From Gramella sp. Hel_I_59 (GTDB lineage: Bacteria; Bacteroidota; Bacteroidia; Flavobacteriales; Flavobacteriaceae), in NCBI RefSeq assembly GCF_006714895.1, contig NZ_VFME01000001.1, positions 1,798,001 to 1,862,000 of the forward strand: a stretch of 64,000 nucleotides of DNA. The letters run 5' to 3'. The position numbers and the translations under genes are program-made. Position 1 is the first letter of the stretch; each line of letters opens with the position of its first letter. This document shows positions 25,693 through 35,017 of the stretch, one piece after another. Below the pieces are notes generated by a model. That model was given only the letters and a program-made list of their open reading frames with translations, was not told where the DNA came from and did not search any database.

Positions 25693-28643
25693 TGTCTAGA
25701 ATTTTTCTGAAAATTCATGAATTTTTGAATGGGCATAGAAGCCTGGCGTTGATCATTGCACTTCTGTATCTAGGCCTCATGTCTTTTCTTGCTTCAGGCA
25801 TTCAGTTAGAAGAGGATATCACGAAACTAGTCCCGTCTGGAAATGATCAGGATCTGGTGAAAACCATTCTGGAAGAATCGAAGTTTTCAGATAAGATCAT
25901 TTTTCGGGTAAAAGCTGAAGAGAGTACGGATCGGGATAGCCTGGTTTCTTATGCCAATGAAATTTCTGAATTTTTAAACTCAGACCTTTCAGAATATGTT
26001 GCTGGAGTCAAGGGCAAGATTCCGGAGCAGGATATTAAACAGATATATAATTTTGTTCAGTCCAATTTACCGATCTTTTTAAATGAGCAGGATTATACCA
26101 TAATTGATGATAAGACCGATGCAGACAGTATAGCTGCAAGTATCGAATCTGGTTACAAGCAATTAATATCACCAACTGGATTTGTGACTAAAAATTATTT
26201 TCTCTCAGATCCTCTTAATATTACAAGTCTTGGTTTAGCACGCTTGCAGGAATTGCAGGTAGGAGACCAGTATGTGCTATATCAGAATTATATCATGACC
26301 AAGGATCAAAAGAACATTCTATTCTTTATAGATCCAGCCTATCCTGCTTCCGAATCAAACAGAAATAAGAAATTTACAGCAAAACTGGAAGCCAAAATTG
26401 CGTCGCTGGATGCTCGCTATGAGAGTATCAAGGGAGACTATTTTGGCGGACTCCGTTACTCCGTAGCCAATGCGAAACAAATAAAGCAGGATGTTCGAAC
26501 TACTGTAATAATTGCGGTGTCGGTATTGCTCATTTTACTGGTGGTTTATTACAGGAAGTTCTATGTCCCAATTTTGTTATTTGTGCCCAGTATTTTTGCT
26601 GGAATAACTGCTGTTGCCATTCTTTATATTGCACAGGGATCCGTTTCGGCTATAAGCCTGGGAATTGGTGCAATCCTTCTGGGTATTACGCTGGATTATT
26701 CCTTGCATATTTTAACGCATCTTCGAAATAGTTCAAATATCGAAAAGCTGTATAGGGATATTACGAAGCCAGTCATTATGAGTAGTCTCACCACGGCGAT
26801 CGCATTTATGTGTCTGGTTTTTGTGAAAAGTGAAGCTTTGCGTGATCTAGGGATCTTTGCAAGTTTAAGTGTGCTATTTTCTTCCTTCTTCGCCCTTGTG
26901 CTAGTTCCTTTTCTATATAAACCAGGGAATATTTCTGCAAAGACAACGATTCTGGACAGAATATCAAGTCTGGATTATTCCAGAATTAAACCTTTGGTAT
27001 ACTTGCTTTCAGGATTATTTGTAGTGTCTCTTTTCTTTTTCAATAAAGTTAAATTTAATGAAGACCTATCAGAACTTAACTACCAGCCGGAACATATCAA
27101 AAAGGTAGAATTAGAGCTTGAAGGACTTGCTGGTCGATCTGGAAAAACAATTTTACTGGTTGCTTACGGAAACTCGCTGGACGAAGCACTGTATAGGAAT
27201 AATCAGCTATACCAGGATCTTAAAAGCTTCGAAAGTGAGGGTGATATTGAAAACTTCAGTAGTATAGGAGGAGTAGTGCTTTCTACCGAAACCCAGGAAT
27301 CTCGTATCGAACAATGGAACAGCTTCTGGACTCCTGAAAAACTGGATTCGGTAAAGAATAATATTCAAAAGACTTCATTAAGCTTTGGATTTAAATCGAA
27401 TAGTTTTAGCAATTTCGATGAAGTGCTTGATAAAAATTATTCAAGTATAGGTCTCAAGGATTATGAATTGGCTGGTTCGCTCTATATGCAGGATTTTGTA
27501 TCTAATAATTCTGAAATTTCAACGGTTTCCAGTAGCGTCAACTTAACTGAAGATAAGGTTGAAAGTTTTATTAGGTACTTCGAAGATGTTCCAGGAGTGG
27601 TTGCGCTGGACAGAAAGGCGATCAACCAGAACTTTTTAGGAGATCTTAAAGCCGACTTTAATATCCTTATTCTCGCTTCTATAGTGGCAGTTTTCCTGGT
27701 GCTCCTGGTATTTTATCAGAATTTACTTTTAAGTGTGATCACCTTGCTGCCGATCGCGATTACCTGGATCTGTGCACTGGGAATCATGTATTTTTTCAGG
27801 ATAGAATTCAATATTTTAAATATAATTATTTCGAGTTTTATCTTTGGACTTGGGCTTGATTACAGCATTTTTATCACTAATTCGTGTCTCAAAGAATATG
27901 AAACTGGTAAGTCTGAATTAAAAACTTATCAGGCATCCATCATTCTGTCGGTTATAACCACCTTGCTGGGAATAGGAGCTCTCATTTTCGCTAAACACCC
28001 GGCTCTGAAATCCATTTCCATCGTTTCGATTATTGGAGTGCTCACAGCGGTTTCGGTAAGTTTTATACTTCAGCGCAGTTTGTTCCGAAAATTAATCTTT
28101 CAGCAATTTGGATCATTATCCTTCAGAAGAAATAATCAAAACTCTATTTCTGAAAAACTCTATCATAAAGATGCAATTCTGAAACATTATCGCTATCATT
28201 CAACTTATTCCGAAGCTAAAGCTGAATTCAGAAAACAAAGAGAAAAGTTCTTGAAAATATCACGTTACCTTGCTGAAGTGGATGATATCCTAGTTCTGAA
28301 TTCTGGAATAGGTATTTTACCATTATTTATTAAGATCAAGTATCCTCAAACTGAAGTATATAGCCTGGAATTCGAAGAATCAAAAAGAGCAGCGGCAAAG
28401 AATGCCTATAGATTACGAGATGATAAAATTCATATTCTTGAAAGTGCTCAGGAACTTCCTTTGCTTAAAAATTATATAATCCAGGGAGATATTCAGGATT
28501 CATCATTGCTCAAAGATCTTTCTAAAAGTGCAGAAATGATGGTATTTCTGGATTCTGAAATGAAAACTCGCTGGTTGCTTGATCAAAATTTTGAACTTAC
28601 GTATCGACAGAATGATATTCTAATTTATCGTAAACTGACTTAG
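25692..28643 (+). CDS. MMPL/RND exporter with C-terminal methyltransferase-like domain
   Basis: 983 residues. Twelve membrane helices in two MMPL halves: a first helix, a large periplasmic loop, then clusters at about 275-410 and 655-800. The pattern GLGLDYSIFITN and ILLGITLDYSLHILTH carries the proton-relay Asp of MMPL proteins. Residues ~820-983 form an extra cytoplasmic domain, DDILVLNSGIGILPLFIK followed by VYSLEFEESKRAA, which resembles a degenerate class I SAM-methyltransferase core. The exporter should move the aryl-polyene lipid out of the inner membrane. The fused domain's activity is doubtful since its motif I lacks the usual acidic residue. Confidence 0.8.
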   Translation: MSRIFLKIHEFLNGHRSLALIIALLYLGLMSFLASGIQLEEDITKLVPSGNDQDLVKTILEESKFSDKIIFRVKAEESTDRDSLVSYANEISEFLNSDLSEYVAGVKGKIPEQDIKQIYNFVQSNLPIFLNEQDYTIIDDKTDADSIAASIESGYKQLISPTGFVTKNYFLSDPLNITSLGLARLQELQVGDQYVLYQNYIMTKDQKNILFFIDPAYPASESNRNKKFTAKLEAKIASLDARYESIKGDYFGGLRYSVANAKQIKQDVRTTVIIAVSVLLILLVVYYRKFYVPILLFVPSIFAGITAVAILYIAQGSVSAISLGIGAILLGITLDYSLHILTHLRNSSNIEKLYRDITKPVIMSSLTTAIAFMCLVFVKSEALRDLGIFASLSVLFSSFFALVLVPFLYKPGNISAKTTILDRISSLDYSRIKPLVYLLSGLFVVSLFFFNKVKFNEDLSELNYQPEHIKKVELELEGLAGRSGKTILLVAYGNSLDEALYRNNQLYQDLKSFESEGDIENFSSIGGVVLSTETQESRIEQWNSFWTPEKLDSVKNNIQKTSLSFGFKSNSFSNFDEVLDKNYSSIGLKDYELAGSLYMQDFVSNNSEISTVSSSVNLTEDKVESFIRYFEDVPGVVALDRKAINQNFLGDLKADFNILILASIVAVFLVLLVFYQNLLLSVITLLPIAITWICALGIMYFFRIEFNILNIIISSFIFGLGLDYSIFITNSCLKEYETGKSELKTYQASIILSVITTLLGIGALIFAKHPALKSISIVSIIGVLTAVSVSFILQRSLFRKLIFQQFGSLSFRRNNQNSISEKLYHKDAILKHYRYHSTYSEAKAEFRKQREKFLKISRYLAEVDDILVLNSGIGILPLFIKIKYPQTEVYSLEFEESKRAAAKNAYRLRDDKIHILESAQELPLLKNYIIQGDIQDSSLLKDLSKSAEMMVFLDSEMKTRWLLDQNFELTYRQNDILIYRKLT

Positions 28644-30302
28644 ATGAATAAGTTTATTCTACATATTCTCATTTTATTCGTTTTCAATTCCTGCGGAATC
28701 AAAAAGTCCATGGAGCACAAGCCAGATCTTAGCGGTTTTGCAGAAATTGATACCACAAGAATCAAACATTCAGATAGTCTATACAGTTTGGGTAATAACC
28801 AGCTCTACCGGAACGATCTTGGCGTATGGGAAATGTATCTCGAAGGAAATGCCCTGGAAAGAGGAATTGCTCATGGAAATCTTGGTCGGGAGCTCATACA
28901 TCACCAGGAAAATGCCTTTATGTCCAAGCTGGAAGAAATGGTACCTTCAGAAGATTATCGTGGCTTCCTGAAAACTTTTGTTAGTTGGTTCAACCGGAAA
29001 TTGTACCTCCATGTTTCCGAAGAATATAAACAGGAGATCTATGGGGTTTCAAGGTATGGACTGGACAAGTATGATGATTTCGCACCTGCTTATATCCGGA
29101 TGCTATATTTTCATGGAGCTCATGATATAGGACATGCTTTACAGGACCTAATGTTGGTGGGATGTACAAGTTTTGCAGCCTGGGACGATAAAACCAGCGA
29201 TGGAGAATTATTAATAGGTCGTAATTTTGATTTTTATGCAGGTGATGATTTTGGAGAACAAAAGATCGCAGCCTTCGTGAACCCGGAGAAAGGTCATAGA
29301 TTCATGATGTATACCTGGGGCGGGATGATTGGTGCATTGAGTGGGATGAATATGCAAGGCATTACTGTAACAATCAATGCCGGGAAGTCCAGAATGCCGC
29401 TGGTTGCAAAAACTCCCATTAGTTTGTTAGCACGGGAAATTTTGCAATATGCCGGATCAATTGAGGAGGCCATTGCCATTGCGAAAAAGCGTGAAGTGTT
29501 TGTTTCAGAATCGATCATGGTAGGAAGTGGAGATGAAAAAAGAACGGTTTTGATAGAAGTGTCGCCGAGAAATTTTGGAGTATACGAAGTGGAGAATCGT
29601 GATCAACTTGTTTGTAGCAATCATTTTCAAAGCGAAGCTTATTCGAGTGATAGAAATAATAAGCTAACCCGTGAGGAAAGTCATACTCAATACCGGTATG
29701 ACCGCATGCAGCAATTGATCGATCACGAGGATAAATTGAATCCACTTAAGGCGGTTGAAATTCTCAGAGATCGGCAGGGTGTTGACGAGCAGTCGATTGG
29801 AATGGGTAATGAAAAAGCAATTAACCAGCTCTTAGCGCATCACGGAATCGTTTTTAAACCTTCGGAAAGAAAGGTTTGGGTAAGTTCAAATCCTTACCAG
29901 ATGGGAGAATTTATTCATTATGATCTAAATCAGGTCTTCGCAGATTATGATGAGGGCATTAAGTCGAGTTCAGTTTCAACTAAGGAATTGAATATCCCGG
30001 CAAGTAGTTTTCTTCAAACTCAGGAATATCAGGATTACGAAGCCTTTAGAGTACTAGAAAGCAAAGTTAAACGAGCATTGAATAGCGATAAACCTTTAAA
30101 TGAGGATAGCGCCAGGCAACTTGTGAAACTTAATCCCGATTTTTGGGAGGCTTGGTATTTGGCGGGAAAGATCTATTATGAGAATAAGGACTATAAAGAT
30201 GCCTTGATTCATTTTAAGCAAGCCAGAAAAAGAGAGATTACGACCATTCCTGATTTGAAGGAATTAGAGAAGATGATCAGGAAATCGACCAGAAAAATTT
30301 AA
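28644..30302 (+). CDS. C45-family acyltransferase-like lipoprotein with a TPR
   Basis: 552 residues. Lipobox FNSC (Cys17). NTN-hydrolase core of the acyl-CoA:6-aminopenicillanate acyltransferase family (C45): GNALERGIAHGNLG, DLMLVGCTSFAAWD with the candidate nucleophile Cys174, and LIGRNFDFY. C45 enzymes usually self-cleave before the Cys; here the 173-residue pro-region would be removed. A C-terminal TPR lies at about 505-535 (WEAWYLAGKIYYENKDYKDAL). As a lipoprotein in the pigment operon it may be the acyl transfer enzyme that attaches the polyene to its outer-membrane partner. Tightly spaced (next gene 6 bp away). Confidence 0.75.
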   Translation: MNKFILHILILFVFNSCGIKKSMEHKPDLSGFAEIDTTRIKHSDSLYSLGNNQLYRNDLGVWEMYLEGNALERGIAHGNLGRELIHHQENAFMSKLEEMVPSEDYRGFLKTFVSWFNRKLYLHVSEEYKQEIYGVSRYGLDKYDDFAPAYIRMLYFHGAHDIGHALQDLMLVGCTSFAAWDDKTSDGELLIGRNFDFYAGDDFGEQKIAAFVNPEKGHRFMMYTWGGMIGALSGMNMQGITVTINAGKSRMPLVAKTPISLLAREILQYAGSIEEAIAIAKKREVFVSESIMVGSGDEKRTVLIEVSPRNFGVYEVENRDQLVCSNHFQSEAYSSDRNNKLTREESHTQYRYDRMQQLIDHEDKLNPLKAVEILRDRQGVDEQSIGMGNEKAINQLLAHHGIVFKPSERKVWVSSNPYQMGEFIHYDLNQVFADYDEGIKSSSVSTKELNIPASSFLQTQEYQDYEAFRVLESKVKRALNSDKPLNEDSARQLVKLNPDFWEAWYLAGKIYYENKDYKDALIHFKQARKREITTIPDLKELEKMIRKSTRKI

Positions 30303-30308
30303 TTAGAA

Positions 30309-31562
30309 GTGCAGCAGTCAGATCAAAAAGAGCAGTGGCAGGAAATTCAGCAACAGCTGAGCTATACTTCCAAAACATCCAAGTTCTATCAGGATGTTTT
30401 TCAGCAGAATTATATCCAGCTAGATAGCATCACCAGTTATAAGGAGTTTTCAAAAGTACCTATAACTACCAAAGAACAGCTGCAGCAATATAACGAGGAT
30501 TTTATCGCTATACCGAAGGAAGATATTATAGATCATGTTACCACAAGTGGAACTCTTGGTGAGCCGGTTTCTTTTTATTTGAACGAGCATGATCTCGACA
30601 GGCTGGCTGAGAACGAGTCACGTTCTTTTACACTTGCCGGGATTACGAAACAGGATAAAGTTTTGATCACCACAACGCTGGATCGAAGATTCATGGCGGG
30701 AATGGCTTATTTCCTCGGTCTTAGAAAATTAGGCGCTGGAGCGATTAGAACTGGAGGTGGTTTGCCGGGTTTACAATGGGAAAGTATCTTCAGATTCAAA
30801 CCAAAATGTATAATTGCTGTCCCTTCTTTTCTTCTGAAACTCATTCAATATGCTGAAGAAAACCAGATTGATTATCGTAACTCATCAATTAAGTCTGCAA
30901 TATGTATCGGCGAACCCTTAAGAACTTCCAATTTTGAGCTAAATAACCTTGGACAGAGAATTTCTTCCTTATGGGATATAGATTTGTTTTCTACCTATGC
31001 TTCAACAGAGATGGCTACGGCCTTTACAGAATGCAACCAGCATCAGGGCAATCATGTCCAGGAAGACCTTATTTATACTGAAGTCCTTGATCAGGACGGC
31101 AATCATGTTGCTGATGGTGAAATAGGAGAGCTGGTAGTTACTCCACTAAACGTACAAAGTATGCCGCTTATTCGGTTTGCAACAGGTGATATGCTAACGT
31201 ATACAGATACTCCTTGTGAATGTGGCAGGAATGGAAGAAGGTTGGGACCTGTTATTGGTAGAAAGCAACAGAAAATAAAATTAAAAGGCACCAGCCTTTA
31301 TCCACAGCATATAATAGAAATATTAAACAGGTTTAACGGACTCCAAAATTTCATTATTGAAGTTTCGTTGGATGAAAATGCTGGTGACCGACTTAAAATA
31401 TTGATTCCGGATAGTTTCAGGGAAATTGAAAGCCTGAAGGAGCATTTAAAAGCATTCTTAAATGTATTACCAGAGATTAGCTTCAAAGATTCTAAAACTC
31501 TTCAACAACTCAAATTTCCGGTTAATAGTAGGAAGCCAAAAATCTTTTATGATCTACGCTAA
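30309..31562 (+). CDS. Phenylacetate-CoA ligase-like AMP-forming ligase
   Basis: 417 residues, GTG start. ANL-superfamily aryl-CoA ligase of the PaaK type: nucleotide-binding VTTSGTLGEPVSFY, YASTEMATAFTEC (A5-like), and C-terminal GRKQQKIKLKGTSLYP. It should activate the cinnamate/coumarate starter for loading onto the ACP. Last gene of the pigment operon; its final 9 bp overlap the convergent THUMP-like methyltransferase gene. Confidence 0.82.
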   Translation: MQQSDQKEQWQEIQQQLSYTSKTSKFYQDVFQQNYIQLDSITSYKEFSKVPITTKEQLQQYNEDFIAIPKEDIIDHVTTSGTLGEPVSFYLNEHDLDRLAENESRSFTLAGITKQDKVLITTTLDRRFMAGMAYFLGLRKLGAGAIRTGGGLPGLQWESIFRFKPKCIIAVPSFLLKLIQYAEENQIDYRNSSIKSAICIGEPLRTSNFELNNLGQRISSLWDIDLFSTYASTEMATAFTECNQHQGNHVQEDLIYTEVLDQDGNHVADGEIGELVVTPLNVQSMPLIRFATGDMLTYTDTPCECGRNGRRLGPVIGRKQQKIKLKGTSLYPQHIIEILNRFNGLQNFIIEVSLDENAGDRLKILIPDSFREIESLKEHLKAFLNVLPEISFKDSKTLQQLKFPVNSRKPKIFYDLR

Positions 31563-32747
31563 GTTTGCTTTTTTACAGAAGACGACAATTTTCTCATCTT
31601 CCAGGTTTGTAGTGAAGAAAATATAATCACTTCCTCCATCCTGAATTCTATATTTCTTCCGAATATTTTCTACTGAATCCGGGAAATTCCTGGTAGTCAC
31701 ATTAGCTTTTTTATTCTTCAATACCTTCTTTAGATTCTTGTCTTTAAAACTCTTAACTCCAATGACTTGGAATATCCTGCCAGGGAATTCTTTAACCAGT
31801 GTTTCTGAAGTATAGATATGAGAATGATCATGCAGTTTTGGAACTCCAAAAGTGGTGCTGACTTCTGTGAATAATCCGCTTTTCATGATCGAGGCATTCG
31901 GTTCGTAGAGATAATTTAAAGGTTTGGAAAGAACCGTATTCAAGGTTTTTATCTCTCTATCAAAACTAAACTTTTGCACTTTTTTACCCTGGAAATTGAT
32001 GGTAGTCAGTTTAAGATCAGCCCTCCTGTTTTTTTCAATTAGCCATAGCAGCTCTTTTACTTCATTATTAACCGCTATGATATGAATCTCTTTGACAAAA
32101 TTCAGTTCACGCAGTCCGGCTGTAATATCAAGAATTGGCGAGGTTTTCAGAAGAATATGATCAGACTTTCCAAGTAAGAAATCGAGTTCTTCAGGAATAT
32201 TTGGTGTACATTCTGATAAATGGTAAACTTTTCCTCCATGTTCATCACGTCTAGCAGGATCTGCATAGATCCAGTCGAATTTCTGGTCGGTTTGCCTTAG
32301 TAAATCAAGGCTGTCTCCATGATGTACACTAATATCAGTAGCTTCCAATTCTTTGAAATTATGCGCAGCAATATCTGAAAGCTCTTTATTCATTTCGTAA
32401 TACTGAAAACTGTCAAATTTCTTAGCAAGAAAATAGGTGTCTATACCTAAACCTCCGGTAAGATCGGCCCCAGAAGAACCTTCTACCAATTCTGATTTAT
32501 ATTCAGCGGTGATCTGCGAGGATGTTTGTTCCAGATTAAGTTTAGGAGGGTAAAGTATTCGCGGATTATTAAAAAACAGTGGGAATTTCTTTTCTGCAAC
32601 ACGCATGCCTTTTATCTGCGTTGCGATCTCCTGAATTTTGATATGATCGAAAGGGCTACCTTTTAAGATCAGAGCAGGCAGATCCTTTTTTTGATTTTTC
32701 TTTATAAAACTTTGGACTTCTTTCTCTAAAAGCGCCTCTTGAAGCAT
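31554..32747 (-). CDS. THUMP-like domain SAM-dependent methyltransferase
   Basis: 397 residues. Central class I methyltransferase: ADLTGGLGIDTYFLA (motif I) and IYADPARRDEHGGKVY, where DPAR is a substrate-site tetrad of nucleic acid methyltransferases. N-terminal helical part and C-terminal THUMP-like domain (PF18096). Last gene of the leftward operon beginning with tsaD; probable RNA target but unproven. Its 3' end overlaps the pigment operon by 9 bp, so the two transcripts converge on each other. Confidence 0.78.
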   Translation of the reverse strand: MLQEALLEKEVQSFIKKNQKKDLPALILKGSPFDHIKIQEIATQIKGMRVAEKKFPLFFNNPRILYPPKLNLEQTSSQITAEYKSELVEGSSGADLTGGLGIDTYFLAKKFDSFQYYEMNKELSDIAAHNFKELEATDISVHHGDSLDLLRQTDQKFDWIYADPARRDEHGGKVYHLSECTPNIPEELDFLLGKSDHILLKTSPILDITAGLRELNFVKEIHIIAVNNEVKELLWLIEKNRRADLKLTTINFQGKKVQKFSFDREIKTLNTVLSKPLNYLYEPNASIMKSGLFTEVSTTFGVPKLHDHSHIYTSETLVKEFPGRIFQVIGVKSFKDKNLKKVLKNKKANVTTRNFPDSVENIRKKYRIQDGGSDYIFFTTNLEDEKIVVFCKKANLA

Positions 32748-32751
32748 CTTA

Positions 32752-33840
32752 TTACAGATCTCTGGTTAATCGTTTCACGATCTTGTATTCACTTAAAGAT
32801 TCTTTAGCGATCACCTTAAGTGCTGTATAAAAAGGAACTGCGACTACCATTCCTGCAATACCAAACATAAGTCCGGCAATTAGGATGATGAGGAAAATTT
32901 CAAGTGGATGGGATTTCACACTTGCACCAAATATCATGGGCTGTGAAATAAAATTGTCTATTAGCTGACAAATTGCATAACCCATCATCACATAAATCAA
33001 TCTTGGAAGAATAATGCTACTGAAATCTGCTCCAAGAAAACTGGAGATTACGAACAAAGCCATTAAAATTCCTGCTAACAGTGGTCCAAGGTATGGAACA
33101 AGATTCAGGAACGCGCAAATAAAAGCGATGGCAATTGGATTATTGATCTCAAAGACACTAAGTAAAATGGAGTAGAGGAAGAACAATACTGCAATTTGCA
33201 TAGTTAATCCCACAAAATACCGGCTTAATAAAACTTTGATCTTATTAAAAACTCTTTGAAATTTCTTTTCTTCTCCATGATTGGCGAACACCAGTATGCT
33301 ATTCAGCATTAACTTGGAATCCTTCAGGAAGAAAAAGGAAATAAAAATAATCGAAAATACAGCGATCATGGTTGTACCCAGTATTCCGAAGACATTATTT
33401 AAGAATTGCGGTATTAGACCAACATCAAAATTTCGTACAAATTCACTTCGTTTCAGACCTTCAATTAAATTCAGTTCATTGACGCCTAGATAATTATTAA
33501 CCTGATCGTTTAAGTCATTCAGGTCACTTTTAAAAGCTTCGATATCGATCTGGCCCAGATATTTGCTCTGTTCAATAATAATAGGAACGAAAACGAAAAT
33601 AATACCTACAAAAATGGATAAGACCAGCAGTAGCACCGTAATTACCGCTATTTGATTGGGGAGTTTCAGCTTATTCCGAAGAAAGATGACGACAGGTCTA
33701 CCAACAAGAGCTATAATTCCAGCTACGGCGATATAAACGATCACCGATTGTATTTCCCATAGAAAATAGAGTGCCAGAACGATACCAATCATGATACCCA
33801 CTGCTCGTAATATACCGTTCGCGAATTCTTTTGCTTTCAC
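32752..33840 (-). CDS. AI-2E family (PerM-like) transporter
   Basis: 362 residues with about seven to eight membrane helices. The family core FLNLVPYLGPLLAGIL (N-x-x-P-Y-x-G-P) and the C-terminal VKSHPLEIFLIILIAG are present. Family members export small molecules or ions; the AI-2 name does not prove autoinducer transport. It lies 4 bp upstream of the methyltransferase in the leftward operon. Confidence 0.85.
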   Translation of the reverse strand: MKAKEFANGILRAVGIMIGIVLALYFLWEIQSVIVYIAVAGIIALVGRPVVIFLRNKLKLPNQIAVITVLLLVLSIFVGIIFVFVPIIIEQSKYLGQIDIEAFKSDLNDLNDQVNNYLGVNELNLIEGLKRSEFVRNFDVGLIPQFLNNVFGILGTTMIAVFSIIFISFFFLKDSKLMLNSILVFANHGEEKKFQRVFNKIKVLLSRYFVGLTMQIAVLFFLYSILLSVFEINNPIAIAFICAFLNLVPYLGPLLAGILMALFVISSFLGADFSSIILPRLIYVMMGYAICQLIDNFISQPMIFGASVKSHPLEIFLIILIAGLMFGIAGMVVAVPFYTALKVIAKESLSEYKIVKRLTRDL

Positions 33841-33863
33841 AGCGTAAATATATTATTTCTAAC

Positions 33864-34367
33864 TTAACTGCACAGCACTTTTGTAATTTCATACAAAGCA
33901 ATTCCCAGTGATTGGGCGACATTCATGCTACTGTTCTTTCCAAACATCTCGATATGGTAAGCAGTATCACAGTTTTTTAAAATTTCTTCGGAAACGCCGT
34001 GTCTCTCGTTTCCGGCTACTAAAAGTATTTTTTCGGCCTCAAGTTGAAAGTTTGAGATAGGCTTACTTTCTGAAGTGATCTCCATCGCGGTCATTTTGTA
34101 ACCGCTGTTTTTAAGATCACCAATTGCTTGGGTTGCATCTTCGAAAACTTCAAAATCTACCGTGTTATGGGTGTTCCTGGCTGTTCTTTTTAATCGGTTA
34201 CTGTTTAGATTTGGAACGGTTCCATGAAAGATAAGTTTTTGAACTCCAAAGGCATCGGCAAGACGAAAGATACTGCCTATGTTCGCTTCACTGGTTATAT
34301 TGTCTAGAAGTAAAATCACTGGAAATTGTTTGTTCTCGAAGTTCGTGGTGTCGTGAGTAAGTTGCAT
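33864..34367 (-). CDS. SpoU/TrmH-family RNA 2'-O-methyltransferase
   Basis: 167 residues. SPOUT knot: LLDNITSEANIGSIFRLADA (motif 1), LLVAGNERHGVS (motif 2) and SSMNVAQSLGIALYE (motif 3). It methylates ribose 2'-OH in tRNA or rRNA with SAM. No extra N-terminal RNA-binding domain, so the shorter TrmL/TrmH-like form. Sits in an RNA-modification operon with tsaD and rsmE; the exact base is not known. Confidence 0.88.
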   Translation of the reverse strand: MQLTHDTTNFENKQFPVILLLDNITSEANIGSIFRLADAFGVQKLIFHGTVPNLNSNRLKRTARNTHNTVDFEVFEDATQAIGDLKNSGYKMTAMEITSESKPISNFQLEAEKILLVAGNERHGVSEEILKNCDTAYHIEMFGKNSSMNVAQSLGIALYEITKVLCS

Positions 34368-34369
34368 AA

Positions 34370-35017
34370 CTATTTTTCGAATGCGTATTTGATGATGTTT
34401 GCTCCCATTTGCAATGCTTTAAGCCGGATTTCTTCCGGGTCATTGTGAACTTCCTTACTTTCCCAACCATCACCGAGATCACTTTCTACGGTGTATAAAA
34501 TTAGCAATCTCCCGTTTTCAAAGATTCCCAGAGCCTGAGGTCTTTGCGCATCATGTTCATGGATTTTTGGAAGTCCGTTAGGGAATTTATACTGATTCCT
34601 GAAGATTTCGTGATCCGCAGGGATTTCCTGAAGAATTTGTTCAGGAAATAATTCCTTTAATAAAGGCCGGATAAACTCATCCATTCCATAATTGTCATCG
34701 ATATGCAGAAATCCGCCACTCAATAAGTATTGCCTGAGATTTTCTTTTTCAGCTTCGCTAAATACCACATTTCCATGTCCGGTCATATGTATAAACGGAT
34801 ATTGATAAATATCAGTGCTTCCTAGCTCTACAGTTTCCGGTTTCTCATTCAACGAAGTTTTTAAGTTCGTATTACAGAATTTGATAAGATTTGGCAGAGC
34901 GGTTGGATTTGCGTACCAATCTCCACCACCGTTATATTTTAGTACCGCAATTTCCTGCGCATTTACCTCGAACGATACAAGCACTAAAAGAATGATTCCA
35001 AAAACGAACTTTTTCAT
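34370..35017 (-). CDS. DUF4159 secreted protein
   Basis: 215 residues from the ATG at 35017 (ATGA overlap with rsmE), the better start since MKKFVFGIILLVLVSFEVNAQ is a clean signal peptide; codons upstream lie in rsmE. The rest is the DUF4159 (ThuA/glutamine-amidotransferase-like) fold: LKYNGGGDWYANPTALP, YQYPFIHMTGHGN and GGFLHIDDNYGMDEF. Function unknown; exported or periplasmic. Such proteins often sit in gliding-motility and envelope genomes, but here it is within an RNA-modification operon. Confidence 0.8.
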   Translation of the reverse strand: MKKFVFGIILLVLVSFEVNAQEIAVLKYNGGGDWYANPTALPNLIKFCNTNLKTSLNEKPETVELGSTDIYQYPFIHMTGHGNVVFSEAEKENLRQYLLSGGFLHIDDNYGMDEFIRPLLKELFPEQILQEIPADHEIFRNQYKFPNGLPKIHEHDAQRPQALGIFENGRLLILYTVESDLGDGWESKEVHNDPEEIRLKALQMGANIIKYAFEK

